A stretch of 64,000 nucleotides of DNA, taken from assembly GCF_003432075.1 (NCBI RefSeq), contig NZ_QWBU01000004.1:186001-250000 (forward strand), given 5' to 3'. Under the pieces are notes generated by a model. It saw nothing but the letters and a program-made list of their open reading frames with translations. It made no database searches and had not been told where the DNA came from. A program made the translations under genes and the position numbers. Below, piece after piece: positions 32,313 through 41,477 of this stretch (position 1 is the first letter of the stretch; every line of letters begins with the position of its first letter). Source of the DNA: Shinella sp. WSJ-2. GTDB taxonomy: Bacteria; Pseudomonadota; Alphaproteobacteria; Rhizobiales; Rhizobiaceae.

Positions 32313-33245
32313 ATGGACGACATGATGTTTCTCACCTTCCTCGCGACGCTCGTCGGCGCCGCCTGGAGACTTGCGACGCCCCTGATCTTCGCCTCGATCG
32401 GCGAGGTGTTTTCCGAGCGGGCCGGCGTGCTCAATATCGGGCTGGAAGGCACCATGCTGGTCGGCGCCTTCTGCGGCTTCGCGGCGGCCTTTGCGAGCGG
32501 CAGCATCCTTCTCGGCCTGCTGGCTGGTGTTGCCGGCGGCATGCTGTTCGGCCTGATCTTCGCCTTCTTCACGATCACCATCAAGGCGGACCAGATCGTG
32601 GTGGGCGCAGCCCTCAACCTGCTCGGCATGGGTCTCACGGCCTTCCTTTTCCGCACCTATTACGTCTCGACCGGCAAGGGCATCGAGATCGCCCAACCCG
32701 TACATATCCCCTTCCTGAGCGACATCCCCTTCCTCGGCGAAGCCTTCTTCCGGCAAAACCTCATCGTCTATTCGACGGTTCTCGTCGCGATCCTCGCCAG
32801 CCTCGTTCTGTTCCGTACCTCCTTCGGGCTGACGCTGCGGGCCGTCGGCGAACATCCGAAAGCCGTCGACGTCGCCGGCCGCAATGTCGCGGGTTATCGC
32901 TACGCTGCCGTTTTGGTCGGAACAGGCCTTGCCGGCCTCGGCGGCGCCTTCCTGACACTCGGTCACTCCAACCAGTTCGTCGAAGGCATCACGTCGGGGC
33001 GCGGTTTCATCGCGCTCGCCGTCGTGGTCTTCGCCCGCTGGTCGCCGACCGGGGCGTTCTTTGTCTCGCTGCTCTTCGGCCTGTTCTACGCACTCCAGCT
33101 GATGCTTCAGGCGCAGGCGTCCATCGTCGTGCCCTACCAGGTGCTGCAGGCGCTTCCCTACATCATGACGATCGTCACGCTCGTCGTGGTTCGCGGCAAG
33201 GGAGCCGCTCCCAGCAAGCTCGGCCAGCCCTACGAGATGAGGTAA
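32313..33245 (+). CDS. ABC transporter permease 2 (BMP-associated)
   Basis: A protein of 310 residues with about eight to nine helices, of the YufQ-like half of the same permease family. GVLNIGLEGTMLVGAFCGFAA is the conserved coupling segment, and FGLTLRAVGEHPKAVDVAGRNV is the usual cytoplasmic loop. It pairs with the preceding permease as a heterodimer. The stop is 5 bases before the ATPase start, so translation is coupled. Confidence 0.88.
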   Translation: MDDMMFLTFLATLVGAAWRLATPLIFASIGEVFSERAGVLNIGLEGTMLVGAFCGFAAAFASGSILLGLLAGVAGGMLFGLIFAFFTITIKADQIVVGAALNLLGMGLTAFLFRTYYVSTGKGIEIAQPVHIPFLSDIPFLGEAFFRQNLIVYSTVLVAILASLVLFRTSFGLTLRAVGEHPKAVDVAGRNVAGYRYAAVLVGTGLAGLGGAFLTLGHSNQFVEGITSGRGFIALAVVVFARWSPTGAFFVSLLFGLFYALQLMLQAQASIVVPYQVLQALPYIMTIVTLVVVRGKGAAPSKLGQPYEMR

Positions 33246-33250
33246 CGGAC

Positions 33251-34783
33251 ATGTCCCAGAAACCCTTCCTGCGCATCGAAAACATCCGCAAGCGCTTCGG
33301 CCCCATCATCGCCAGCGACGGCGTGTCGCTCGAAATCGAAGAGGGCGAGATCCACTCGCTGCTCGGCGAGAACGGGGCCGGCAAGAGCGTACTGATGAGC
33401 ATGATCTGCGGCATGGTGCGGCCTGACGAAGGCGAGATCGTCTTCAAAGGGGAGACCGTGCGCTTCAACAGCCCGCGCGAGGCGATCCGCCAGCGCATCG
33501 GCATGGTGCACCAGCACTTCATGCTCGTGCCCAACCTGACGGTCGCGGAAAACTACATTCTCGGCCAGGGCTCGGCGCTGCGCGTCATCAACGACATGGA
33601 CAAGGTCCACGCCAAGATCCGCGAACTCTCCGACCGCTATGCGCTGGACGTGCGCCCCGACGCCATCATTGAGGATCTCTCGGTCGGCGAGCAGCAGCGC
33701 GTCGAAATCCTCAAGGTCCTGTTCCACGGCATCGACCTTCTGATCCTCGACGAGCCGACCGCCGTGCTGACCCCGCAGGAGACCGACCGGCTGCTCTCGC
33801 TGATGGGCGATCTCGTTAAGGACGGCAAGACCGTCGTCTTCATCTCGCACAAGCTCGACGAGGTGATGCGCGTCAGCAATCGCATCAGCGTCATGCGCGA
33901 CGGGCGCGTGGTGCACACCGTCCATGTCGGCGAGACGAATGCCCGCGAGCTCGCGCGCATGATGGTCGGCCGCGACGTGCGCATGGAGCTGCCGCGCAGC
34001 CCCGAGCCGCCCGGCCGCACCGTGCTCTCGGTGGAAAACCTGACCTGCCGCGCCGAGACCGGCCTGCCCGCCGTGCGCGGTGTGAGCCTCAATGTGCGCG
34101 CCGGCGAGATCGTCGGCATTGCCGGCGTCTCCGGCAATGGCCAGACGGAATTGTCGCTCGCATTGTCCGGCCTGCTGCCGGTCGATAGCGGCCGCGTGAT
34201 GCTGAACGGCAAGGACATTACCGGCCTCGACCCCGCCACGATCAATGCCAGCAGCTTCTCCCATATCCCGGAGGACCGCCACAAACACGGCATCGTCGTC
34301 TCGATGTCGCTCAGCGAAAACACCATCCTCCAGCGCTACGACCAGAAGCCCTTCGCCAGCGGCGGCATGCTGAACCGCGGCGTGATCGGCGAACACACCC
34401 GCGACCTGATCAAGCGCTTTCGCGTGAAGAGCCGCGACGAGAACCAGGCGATCGGCTCTCTTTCGGGCGGCAATCAGCAGAAGCTGGTCGTGGCGCGCGA
34501 ACTGGCCCGCAACCCGGATTTCATCCTCGTCAACCAGCTCGCCCGCGGCATCGATATCGGCGCCATGGAATTCGTCATGGAGGAGATGCTGAAGCAGCGC
34601 GACAACGGCCGCGCCATCCTGCTCATCTCCACCGAACTCGAGGAACTCTTTGCGATCTGCGATCGCATCCTCGTGATGTTCCACGGCGAGATCCTCGGCG
34701 AATTGCCACCGGACCGCACCCGCCTCGACGAACTCGGCTTGCTGATGGCGGGTCAGACGGAGCAACCGGCGCTTGCGAGCTAG
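33251..34783 (+). CDS. ABC transporter ATPase, duplicated (BMP-associated)
   Basis: A protein of 510 residues with two ATP-binding cassettes in tandem. The first is complete: Walker A GENGAGKS (near residue 38), signature LSVGEQQR and Walker B LLILDEPTAVL. The second has a degenerate P-loop (GVSGNGQTE) and Walker B (FILVNQLARG), with signature LSGGNQQK. That asymmetry is normal for this sugar/nucleoside import family. It energises the two permeases. The gene is 57 bases before the second LysR gene, which probably belongs to the same transcript. Confidence 0.9.
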   Translation: MSQKPFLRIENIRKRFGPIIASDGVSLEIEEGEIHSLLGENGAGKSVLMSMICGMVRPDEGEIVFKGETVRFNSPREAIRQRIGMVHQHFMLVPNLTVAENYILGQGSALRVINDMDKVHAKIRELSDRYALDVRPDAIIEDLSVGEQQRVEILKVLFHGIDLLILDEPTAVLTPQETDRLLSLMGDLVKDGKTVVFISHKLDEVMRVSNRISVMRDGRVVHTVHVGETNARELARMMVGRDVRMELPRSPEPPGRTVLSVENLTCRAETGLPAVRGVSLNVRAGEIVGIAGVSGNGQTELSLALSGLLPVDSGRVMLNGKDITGLDPATINASSFSHIPEDRHKHGIVVSMSLSENTILQRYDQKPFASGGMLNRGVIGEHTRDLIKRFRVKSRDENQAIGSLSGGNQQKLVVARELARNPDFILVNQLARGIDIGAMEFVMEEMLKQRDNGRAILLISTELEELFAICDRILVMFHGEILGELPPDRTRLDELGLLMAGQTEQPALAS

Positions 34784-34840
34784 ACAGGACGGGAGCGGCA
34801 AGGTTTGATGGGAACAGTATAACAGGAGGGCCGCGCGTCC

Positions 34841-35764
34841 ATGAATATCACGCTGCGGCAACTCAGGGCTTTCATCGCGGTGGCCGAACTCGGCCAGTTC
34901 AATCTCGCCGCCCGAAACCTGCATCTCACCCAGTCGGCGGTCAGCATCCTCATCCGCGATCTGGAATCCGAAATCGGCGTGCGCCTGTTCGACCGGCATA
35001 CGCGCATGGTCTCGCTCACACTCGTCGGCCAGGAATTCCTGCCACAGGCGCGAAAGATCCTGAAGGATCTGGAGCTGGCCGTCGGCGACGTGCGTGACAA
35101 TGCCTCGCTGAAGCGCGGCCAGGTGACGATCGCGGCGGCGATCGTGCTCGCTGCCACGATCGTGCCGCCGATCATCGCGCGCTTCCTGCGCATGTATCCG
35201 GAAATCTCCGTGAATATCAGGGACATGCCGGAAGAGCAGATTACGCCTGCGCTGAAGCGCAACGAGGTGGACATTGCCGTCGGCACCCTGTCGGAGGACG
35301 ACCCGGAAATCACCGCGACGCCGCTCCTGCGCGACAAGTTGATGTTCATGTGCAGGGAGGACCATCGTTTCGCGCGGCGCAAATCCGTGCGCTGGGCGGA
35401 ACTGAAGGACGAGACCCTCATCACGCTTGCCGCCGCCAATCCGCTGCGCAGCATCGTCGAGCACAATCTCATCCGCGTGGTGCCGAACTACAAGCCGAAA
35501 TACGAGGTGCGCTTCTCGACGACCGCCATCAGCATGATCGCCGCCGGCATGGGCGTCGCCGTGCTACCGGAGAATTCGAGCCAGCTTGCTTCCGCCGTGC
35601 GCGTGACCGCGGTCGATCTTGTCGATCCGCATGTCATGCGCGACGTCTCGCTTCTGCAGCGCCGCCATCACAGCCTGTCGCCGGCCGCAGAGCATCTGAA
35701 AGCCGTGTTCATCGCGAGCGCCGCCGAACGCACGGGCTTTTTGGACCGCGACGGCAAGGAATAG
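34841..35764 (+). CDS. LysR family regulator at end of import operon
   Basis: A protein of 307 residues. The N-terminal winged helix (LRQLRAFIAVAELGQFNLAARNLHLTQSAVSILIRDLE) is very like that of the first LysR at 25.6 kb, including the RLFDRHTR turn in both. The effector domain is complete. The GGAGGG site upstream is good. It probably regulates the aldolase/amidohydrolase/import genes. The pair of related regulators at each end of the set suggests that the two blocks respond to different intermediates of one pathway. Confidence 0.88.
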   Translation: MNITLRQLRAFIAVAELGQFNLAARNLHLTQSAVSILIRDLESEIGVRLFDRHTRMVSLTLVGQEFLPQARKILKDLELAVGDVRDNASLKRGQVTIAAAIVLAATIVPPIIARFLRMYPEISVNIRDMPEEQITPALKRNEVDIAVGTLSEDDPEITATPLLRDKLMFMCREDHRFARRKSVRWAELKDETLITLAAANPLRSIVEHNLIRVVPNYKPKYEVRFSTTAISMIAAGMGVAVLPENSSQLASAVRVTAVDLVDPHVMRDVSLLQRRHHSLSPAAEHLKAVFIASAAERTGFLDRDGKE

Positions 35765-35888
35765 CTTTTCCTTTGTATGGAAAGCCTGTTGATCCCTTGG
35801 AATGCGGCTGGACGGCATACCCGTGATCACGCTTTAACGGCGCGTGCGGAACGCGATTTCCGTCCTTCAGCCTGCCGATCGGACGACA

Positions 35889-36782
35889 ATGCCAATTCAT
35901 GAACTTGCAGCCCTTGGGGCCGCGACCTGCTGGGCCCTGACGGGACTGATTTCCGCGGGGCCTGCCGGCCATCTCGGCGCACCGACCTTCAATCGTGTCC
36001 GCCAGATTTTTGTTACGGGGCTGCTGACGCTCTACGTCCTCGTGACCGGCGCATGGCGCGAGCTGGACGCGACGACGATCACTCCGCTGCTTCTGTCCGG
36101 TTTCATCGGCATCTTCATCGGCGACACCCTGCTTTTCTCGACGCTCAACCGCGTCGGCCCGCGCCGCTCCGGCATCCTCTTCGCGCTGAATGCGCCGATC
36201 GCCGCCCTGCTGGGCTGGCTGGTGCTGGGCGAGGCCTTGTCCGTCTCGGCTGTCGCCGGCATCGCGGTGACGGCCATGGGCGTCTTCCTCGCTATCATCT
36301 TCGGCAAGCGCAAGGCGCAGATGCATGAGTGGGAGACGATCAAGGGGCCGCTGTGGATCGGCGTGCTGCTTGGGCTGGGTGCCGCGACCGGTCAGGCCAT
36401 CGGCTCGATCATCGCGCGACCCGTCATGGAGACCGGTCTCGATCCGTTCGTCGCCTCGCTGCTGCGCGTCGGCATCGCGGCCGCCTGTCTCAGCGTCATG
36501 GCGCAGCTGCCGATCGCCTCCGTCAAGCCGAAGGGACCGCTGACCCCAAAAGTGCTGGCCATGACGGCGCTGACCGGCTTTACCGCGCTTGCCATCGGCA
36601 TGACGCTGCTGCTGTTTGCGCTTTCGGGCGGCAAGGTCGGCATCGTCTCGACGCTTTCGGCCACCTCCCCTGCCATCATCTTGCCGATGCTATGGCTGCG
36701 GACCGGCGAACGCCCGGCGGCGGGCGCCTGGGCCGGGGCAGCCCTCGTCATTCTCGGCATGGGGCTGATCTTCATTCGCTAA
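35889..36782 (+). CDS. EamA/DMT family transporter
   Basis: A 297-residue protein with ten helices in two EamA repeats (the second begins about residue 145, GPLWIGVLLGLGAATGQAIG). It is of the drug/metabolite exporter superfamily; the substrate is unknown. The start at 35889 gives the usual N-terminus MPIHELAALGAATCWALTGL; a frame from 35844 lacks a good site. It is the only transporter between the catabolic region and the chemoreceptor and may be unrelated to either. Confidence 0.85.
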   Translation: MPIHELAALGAATCWALTGLISAGPAGHLGAPTFNRVRQIFVTGLLTLYVLVTGAWRELDATTITPLLLSGFIGIFIGDTLLFSTLNRVGPRRSGILFALNAPIAALLGWLVLGEALSVSAVAGIAVTAMGVFLAIIFGKRKAQMHEWETIKGPLWIGVLLGLGAATGQAIGSIIARPVMETGLDPFVASLLRVGIAAACLSVMAQLPIASVKPKGPLTPKVLAMTALTGFTALAIGMTLLLFALSGGKVGIVSTLSATSPAIILPMLWLRTGERPAAGAWAGAALVILGMGLIFIR

Positions 36783-36898
36783 CGCTTATTCATGCCCAGT
36801 GCGAATAACTGCTGTGCCGAATGGTGGATAAAACTTTAAGCGAAATCTAACGGTCGAGGCCTACGACTGGAACAGTTTCTCCAGCTTAGGCAACCGCC

Positions 36899-38854
36899 AT
36901 GCGCAATATCCCTATCATCGGCAAGTTCCTCGTTATCCTCTGCGCTTTCGGCCTGTTCGTCGCCGGCGTGACCGCTTACAGTACCTCGCGTATCGCCTTC
37001 ATCGATACGTCCTATTCCACGCTGCTGAACGAAGAAGCCACCGCAACCCTGATGCTGGCGCGGGCGAGCCGCAGCCTCGTCTCCGTCCGCTCGGCTATTG
37101 CCGACATTTTGATTGCGCGCACGCCCGAGGCCAAGGAAGCCGCCGTCGCGGATATAAAGCTGAGCGAAGGCTTCTTCTCCAAGCAGATGGATACGGCCAG
37201 CGCCGCCGCGCCCGCCAACGAGCGGATCAAAGCCATCAAGACGGCAGCGCTCGATGCCTTGAACAGCCAGTGCAGTGCGCTGATCGCCGACGCCGGCACG
37301 GCATTGGATGACGCTGCGATCACCCGCACCCAGGCCGATTTCAACGCAACCTGCAAACCCGCCTTCGCCACCGTGATCAACGACATCACCGACGAGATCG
37401 GCAAGATCACCGCCGTCGGCGAAGCGCGCCATCAAGCCCTTGTCGACGCCACGCGGACCACCATTCTGACGACGATCTTCGCCGTCATCATTGGCCTCGC
37501 GGCCATGCTCGTCGCCGGCTTCTTCGCCATCCGCGCCTGGATCGCCCGCCCCTTGAACATTCTCTCCGGCACTATGACCACGCTCGCCAATGGCGATCTC
37601 GATGTGGCTGTCGCCGAGATCGAGCGCCGCGACGAAGTGGGCGGCATGGCCCGCGCCGTTCAGGTCTTCAAGGACAACGGCCTGCGCACTCGCGCGCTCG
37701 AAGCCTCCTCCGAGGCCCAGCGCAGCGCGACCGAAGCCGAGCGCGAGCGCCGTGCCGAGGTCGATCGCCTGCGCGCCGCCGCCATGGCCGAGGCCACCGA
37801 AGGTCTCGCTGGCGGCCTCAAGCGCATGGCCAGTGGTGATCTCGCCTGCGAGTTGACCCAGTCCTTCGCGCAGGAATTCGAGGCGCTTCGCCAGGATTTC
37901 AACGCCGCCGTTGGCCAGTTGCGCACCACGCTGCAATCCGTCTCTGAGGCCACCGGTGCTATCGACAGCGGCTCGCGCGAACTGAGCCAGGCCGCCAACG
38001 ACCTGTCGCGCCGCACCGAGCAGCAGGCCGCGGCCCTCGAAGAGACGGCCGCCGCCCTCGACGAGATCACCGCCAACGTCTCCAACTCGTCCAAGCGTGC
38101 CGAAGAGGCCCGTGCGAAGGCATTGGAAGCGACCGGTTCGGCCGATCTTTCAACCAAGGTCGTCTCGGATGCCGTCTCGGCCATGCAGCGCATCGAGGAC
38201 TCCTCGCGCCAGATTTCGAACATCATCGGTGTCATCGACGAGATTGCCTTCCAGACCAACCTTCTTGCGCTGAATGCCGGTGTCGAAGCCGCCCGCGCCG
38301 GTGAGGCCGGCAAGGGTTTTGCGGTCGTCGCGCAGGAAGTGCGCGAGCTTGCCCAGCGCTCGGCGCAGGCGGCGAAAGAGATCAAGGAGCTCATCCGCCA
38401 TTCCGCGACGGAAGTGGAAGGCGGCGTCCGCCTGGTGACGGAAACCGGCGAGGCGCTGAAGGTGATCGGCCAGCATGTCAACGACATCAACGGCCAGCTG
38501 AACGCCATCGCGACATCCGCCCGCGAACAGTCGATCGGCCTTGCCGAGGTCAACGCCGCCGTCAACCAGATGGACCAGACGACGCAGCAGAACGCAGCGA
38601 TGGTCGAGCAGTCGACCGCCGCCAGCGCCTCGCTTGCCACGGAAGCCGAGCGGTTGCGCCAACTCGTCGGCCAGTTCCAGGTCGGTGCGGCCGTTGGCCG
38701 CGCGCCGGCTCAGGCAAGAACATCGGTCGCAGCGGCCGGCAACGCCTCGCGTGCCGTCGCCTCACCTGCCCGCCGCATGGTCGGCAAGATCGCAAGTGCC
38801 TTCGGCGGCGGTGCTGCCGCCCCCGCAGCACAAGCAGAGTGGGACGAATTCTAA
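36899..38854 (+). CDS. Methyl-accepting chemotaxis protein with CheR-tether tail
   Basis: A protein of 651 residues. An N-terminal membrane helix (about residues 8-28) and a second (about 190-212) flank a periplasmic four-helix sensor domain of about 160 residues. Two HAMP-like segments follow (about residues 213-265 and 295-345). The signalling hairpin tip reads DEIAFQTNLLALNAGVEAAR, the universal MCP core. The last five residues EWDEF fit the xWxxF tether that binds CheR/CheB in high-abundance receptors, after an Ala/Pro-rich linker. The ligand is unknown. Confidence 0.92.
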   Translation: MRNIPIIGKFLVILCAFGLFVAGVTAYSTSRIAFIDTSYSTLLNEEATATLMLARASRSLVSVRSAIADILIARTPEAKEAAVADIKLSEGFFSKQMDTASAAAPANERIKAIKTAALDALNSQCSALIADAGTALDDAAITRTQADFNATCKPAFATVINDITDEIGKITAVGEARHQALVDATRTTILTTIFAVIIGLAAMLVAGFFAIRAWIARPLNILSGTMTTLANGDLDVAVAEIERRDEVGGMARAVQVFKDNGLRTRALEASSEAQRSATEAERERRAEVDRLRAAAMAEATEGLAGGLKRMASGDLACELTQSFAQEFEALRQDFNAAVGQLRTTLQSVSEATGAIDSGSRELSQAANDLSRRTEQQAAALEETAAALDEITANVSNSSKRAEEARAKALEATGSADLSTKVVSDAVSAMQRIEDSSRQISNIIGVIDEIAFQTNLLALNAGVEAARAGEAGKGFAVVAQEVRELAQRSAQAAKEIKELIRHSATEVEGGVRLVTETGEALKVIGQHVNDINGQLNAIATSAREQSIGLAEVNAAVNQMDQTTQQNAAMVEQSTAASASLATEAERLRQLVGQFQVGAAVGRAPAQARTSVAAAGNASRAVASPARRMVGKIASAFGGGAAAPAAQAEWDEF

Positions 38855-38868
38855 GCGAAAACATCAGT

Positions 38869-38895
38869 CTCGCCGGGGCCTGTCACCCCGGCGAG
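38869..38895. terminator. Shared hairpin between convergent chemoreceptor and CorA genes
   Basis: CTCGCCGGGG (38869-38878) and CCCCGGCGAG (38886-38895) form a perfect 10-bp stem with a 7-base loop. It lies in the 52-bp gap between convergent genes. No long T-tract follows on the + strand; on the minus strand TTTT occurs a few bases later. It probably acts as a weak bidirectional terminator. Confidence 0.55.
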
Positions 38896-38906
38896 ATGCA
38901 GCATTC

Positions 38907-39917
38907 TTACAGCCAGCCGTTTTTGCGGAACCGCCAGTAGAGGAAGCTGCACGTCGCCACGATGGCGGTGAGCACCATCGGATAGCCGTATTCCATCCTG
39001 AGTTCCGGCATATCGGAAAAATTCATGCCGTAGATGCCGGCGAGCGCCGTCGGCACGGCAAGGATAGCCGCCCACGATGCGAGCTTCTTGGAAATTGCCG
39101 TCTCCTGGCTCTGGCCGACCAACAGGCTCGCCTCGAAGGCGAAGGCGAGCACTTCGCGCAGGCTGTCGATCTTTTCCTGCACAGTGCGGATATGGTCGGT
39201 CACATCGCGAAACAGCGGATGCATGGCTGCCTGAATTTGCGGCAGATCGGAACTCGTCAGCCGCCGGCAGACCTCCACCAGCGGCAGCGCGGCGTTGCGC
39301 AGGCGTAAGAGATCACGCCGCATCATGTAGAGCCGCTCGATTTCCGGCCCGGTCATCGGCTTCAGCAGCACCTTGTCCTCGATCTCCTCGACCTCGTATT
39401 CGAGCTGCTCCAGCACCGGCATGTAGTTGTCGACGATGAAATCGAGGATCGCGTAGAGCACGAAGTCCTCACCCTTCGCCAGGGAATGCGGGCAGGTCTC
39501 CCAATGTTGGCGGACAGTGGCATAGGAGGTCGAGGGGCCGTGCCGCACGCTGACGATATAGCCTTTGCCGACGAAGAGATGAGTTTCGCCGAAGATGACG
39601 CGGCGGTCGATCAGCTGTGCGGTGCGCGCCACGATGAACAATGCATCGCCATATTGCTCGAGTTTGGGGCGCTGATGCGGGTGCTCCGCGTCTTCGATGG
39701 CAAGATCGTGCAGGTGGAATTGCGCCTGCACACGCAAGAGAAGCTCGCGGCTCGGCTCCAGAAGCCCGATCCAGACGACATGGCCTTCCTTTGCCGCCCA
39801 GGCGCCGGCCTCCTCGATGGGAATATCGGCGATGCGTCTCCCGGCCATGTAGACGCTGGAAGCAACAATGCCTTCTTGCGGCGAGACGGGTGTGAATGTG
39901 CGCGCATGATCCATCAT
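38907..39917 (-). CDS. CorA-type magnesium/cobalt channel
   Basis: A protein of 336 residues of the CorA family. A large cytoplasmic N-terminal domain is followed by a long stalk helix, then two C-terminal helices with the diagnostic YGMNF (GMN) selectivity motif between them, and a short basic tail KNGWL. It is a pentameric inner-membrane divalent-cation channel. It stands alone and converges with the chemoreceptor. The start has no strong ribosome-binding site. Confidence 0.9.
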   Translation of the reverse strand: MMDHARTFTPVSPQEGIVASSVYMAGRRIADIPIEEAGAWAAKEGHVVWIGLLEPSRELLLRVQAQFHLHDLAIEDAEHPHQRPKLEQYGDALFIVARTAQLIDRRVIFGETHLFVGKGYIVSVRHGPSTSYATVRQHWETCPHSLAKGEDFVLYAILDFIVDNYMPVLEQLEYEVEEIEDKVLLKPMTGPEIERLYMMRRDLLRLRNAALPLVEVCRRLTSSDLPQIQAAMHPLFRDVTDHIRTVQEKIDSLREVLAFAFEASLLVGQSQETAISKKLASWAAILAVPTALAGIYGMNFSDMPELRMEYGYPMVLTAIVATCSFLYWRFRKNGWL

Positions 39918-40160
39918 CCCCTCCGTCCGACCGTCGCCAATGGGCTGTGGTCGTCGGTCGCTAATTTAGCGTAGATTCGTCAATGCTTCGAGAAAAAGCT
40001 TGATCTTTGCCAAGCGGGAATCAGTTCTGCCTATCACCACACACCGCGTCGCCTAATTTTTAAGCAGACCGCCTCTTCCTTCCGCGTTCTCAGCGCGCTC
40101 GACGCAGAAAAGGTCGCTGCGCAGTAGAAAAACCCGCCAATTTCCGCACCGATCTCAATC

Positions 40161-40176
40161 TGGCACGGTGCATGCA
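40161..40176 (+). promoter_or_regulatory. Sigma-54 promoter of glnII
   Basis: TGGCACGGTGCATGCA carries the -24 GG (40162-40163) and the -12 GC (40174-40175) in exact sigma-54 spacing. It lies 71 bases before the glnII start. NtrC-activated sigma-54 transcription of glnII under nitrogen limitation is established in rhizobia. No clear NtrC enhancer dyad was found in 39918-40160, which otherwise holds no recognisable gene. Confidence 0.75.
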
Positions 40177-40246
40177 TATAACAGCTCAGTGGCTGCCGAC
40201 AGGATGTCCGGTGGTCTTGGAACCAAGCGTGACGTGAGAGAACGAA

Positions 40247-41287
40247 ATGACCAAGTTTAAGCTCGAATACATCTGGCTCGACGGCTGCAAGCCCACCCCG
40301 AACCTGCGCGGCAAGACCCTCATCAAGGAATTCGACGCTTTCCCGACGCTCGACCAGCTCCCGAACTGGGGCTTCGACGGCTCCTCGACCCAGCAGGCCG
40401 AAGGTTCCAGCTCCGACTGCGTGCTGAAGCCGGTCGCCTCCTATCCGGATCCGGAGCGCAAGAACGGCGTTCTCGTGCTCTGCGAAGTCATGATGCCCGA
40501 CGCCAAGACGCCGCATCCCTCCAACACCCGCGCGTCGATCCTTGATGACGAGGGCGCCTGGTTCGGTTTCGAGCAGGAATATTTCTTCTACCAGAACGGC
40601 CGCCCTCTTGGCTTCCCGGAAGCCGGCTTCCCGGCGCCGCAGGGTCCGTATTACTGCGGCGTCGGCTTCAGCAATGTCGGCTCCGTCGCCCGCAAGATCG
40701 TCGAAGAGCATCTCGACATCTGCCTGGCCGCCGGCATCAACCATGAAGGCATCAATGCCGAAGTCGCCAAGGGCCAGTGGGAATTCCAGGTCTTCGGCAA
40801 GGGCTCGCGCAAGGCCGCGGACGAAATCTGGCTTGCCCGCTACCTGCTGCAGCGTCTGACGGAAAAGTACGGCATCGACGTCGAATATCACTGCAAGCCG
40901 CTCGGTGACACCGACTGGAACGGCTCGGGCATGCATGCCAACTTCTCGACCCAGTACATGCGCGAAGTCGGCGGAAAGGCCTATTTCGAAGACCTGATGG
41001 AGGCGTTCGCCGAAGCCCGCGCCGACCACATCGCCGTCTACGGTCCCGACAACCACATGCGCCTGACCGGCAAGCACGAGACCGCCTCGATCCACCAGTT
41101 CAGCTACGGCGTGGCTGACCGCGGCGCCTCGATCCGCGTCCCGCACAGCTTCGTCAACAACGACTACAAGGGCTACCTGGAAGATCGCCGTCCGAACTCG
41201 CAGGGCGACCCCTACCAGATCGCTTCGCAGATCCTGAAGACCATCGCCACGGTCCCGACCGACGTCGAAAACCGTCAGGCCGCCTGA
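40247..41287 (+). CDS. glnII: Glutamine synthetase II (eukaryotic type)
   Basis: A 346-residue GSII, shorter than the bacterial GSI and like plant enzymes. Motifs: NWGFDGSSTQQAEGSSSD (active-site latch region), FGFEQEYFFY (metal-binding Glu), GINAEVAKGQWEFQV and GSGMHANFS. It makes glutamine from glutamate and ammonia. GSII is characteristic of Rhizobiales and supports the taxonomic call. It is read from a sigma-54 promoter and followed by a strong terminator, so it is monocistronic. Confidence 0.97.
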   Translation: MTKFKLEYIWLDGCKPTPNLRGKTLIKEFDAFPTLDQLPNWGFDGSSTQQAEGSSSDCVLKPVASYPDPERKNGVLVLCEVMMPDAKTPHPSNTRASILDDEGAWFGFEQEYFFYQNGRPLGFPEAGFPAPQGPYYCGVGFSNVGSVARKIVEEHLDICLAAGINHEGINAEVAKGQWEFQVFGKGSRKAADEIWLARYLLQRLTEKYGIDVEYHCKPLGDTDWNGSGMHANFSTQYMREVGGKAYFEDLMEAFAEARADHIAVYGPDNHMRLTGKHETASIHQFSYGVADRGASIRVPHSFVNNDYKGYLEDRRPNSQGDPYQIASQILKTIATVPTDVENRQAA

Positions 41288-41313
41288 TCTTACCCAAGTC
41301 GCATCGACAACGG

Positions 41314-41340
41314 ACGCCCCGCATCTTGCGGGGCGTTTTC
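41314..41340 (+). terminator. Rho-independent terminator of glnII
   Basis: CGCCCCGC (41315-41322) and GCGGGGCG (41328-41335) form an 8-bp stem with a 5-base loop, followed at once by TTTTCGTTT. It is a textbook intrinsic terminator 27 bases after the glnII stop. Confidence 0.92.
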
Positions 41341-41477
41341 GTTTGTCGAAGCGGATATGAAAAAACATCTCTTGAAAGCAAGCGCGGGAAGGGTGAGTAA
41401 AAGCCGATAGGGTTCCTATATGGAAACGTGCCGATTCCGGCAGATCGATTTCCTCCCGCGAAACAAGGTTGAATTTC

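Noticed and set aside
33230-35464. 744-codon open frame antisense to the ABC ATPase and LysR genes
   Set aside because: Spans two real genes and their gap; no domain.
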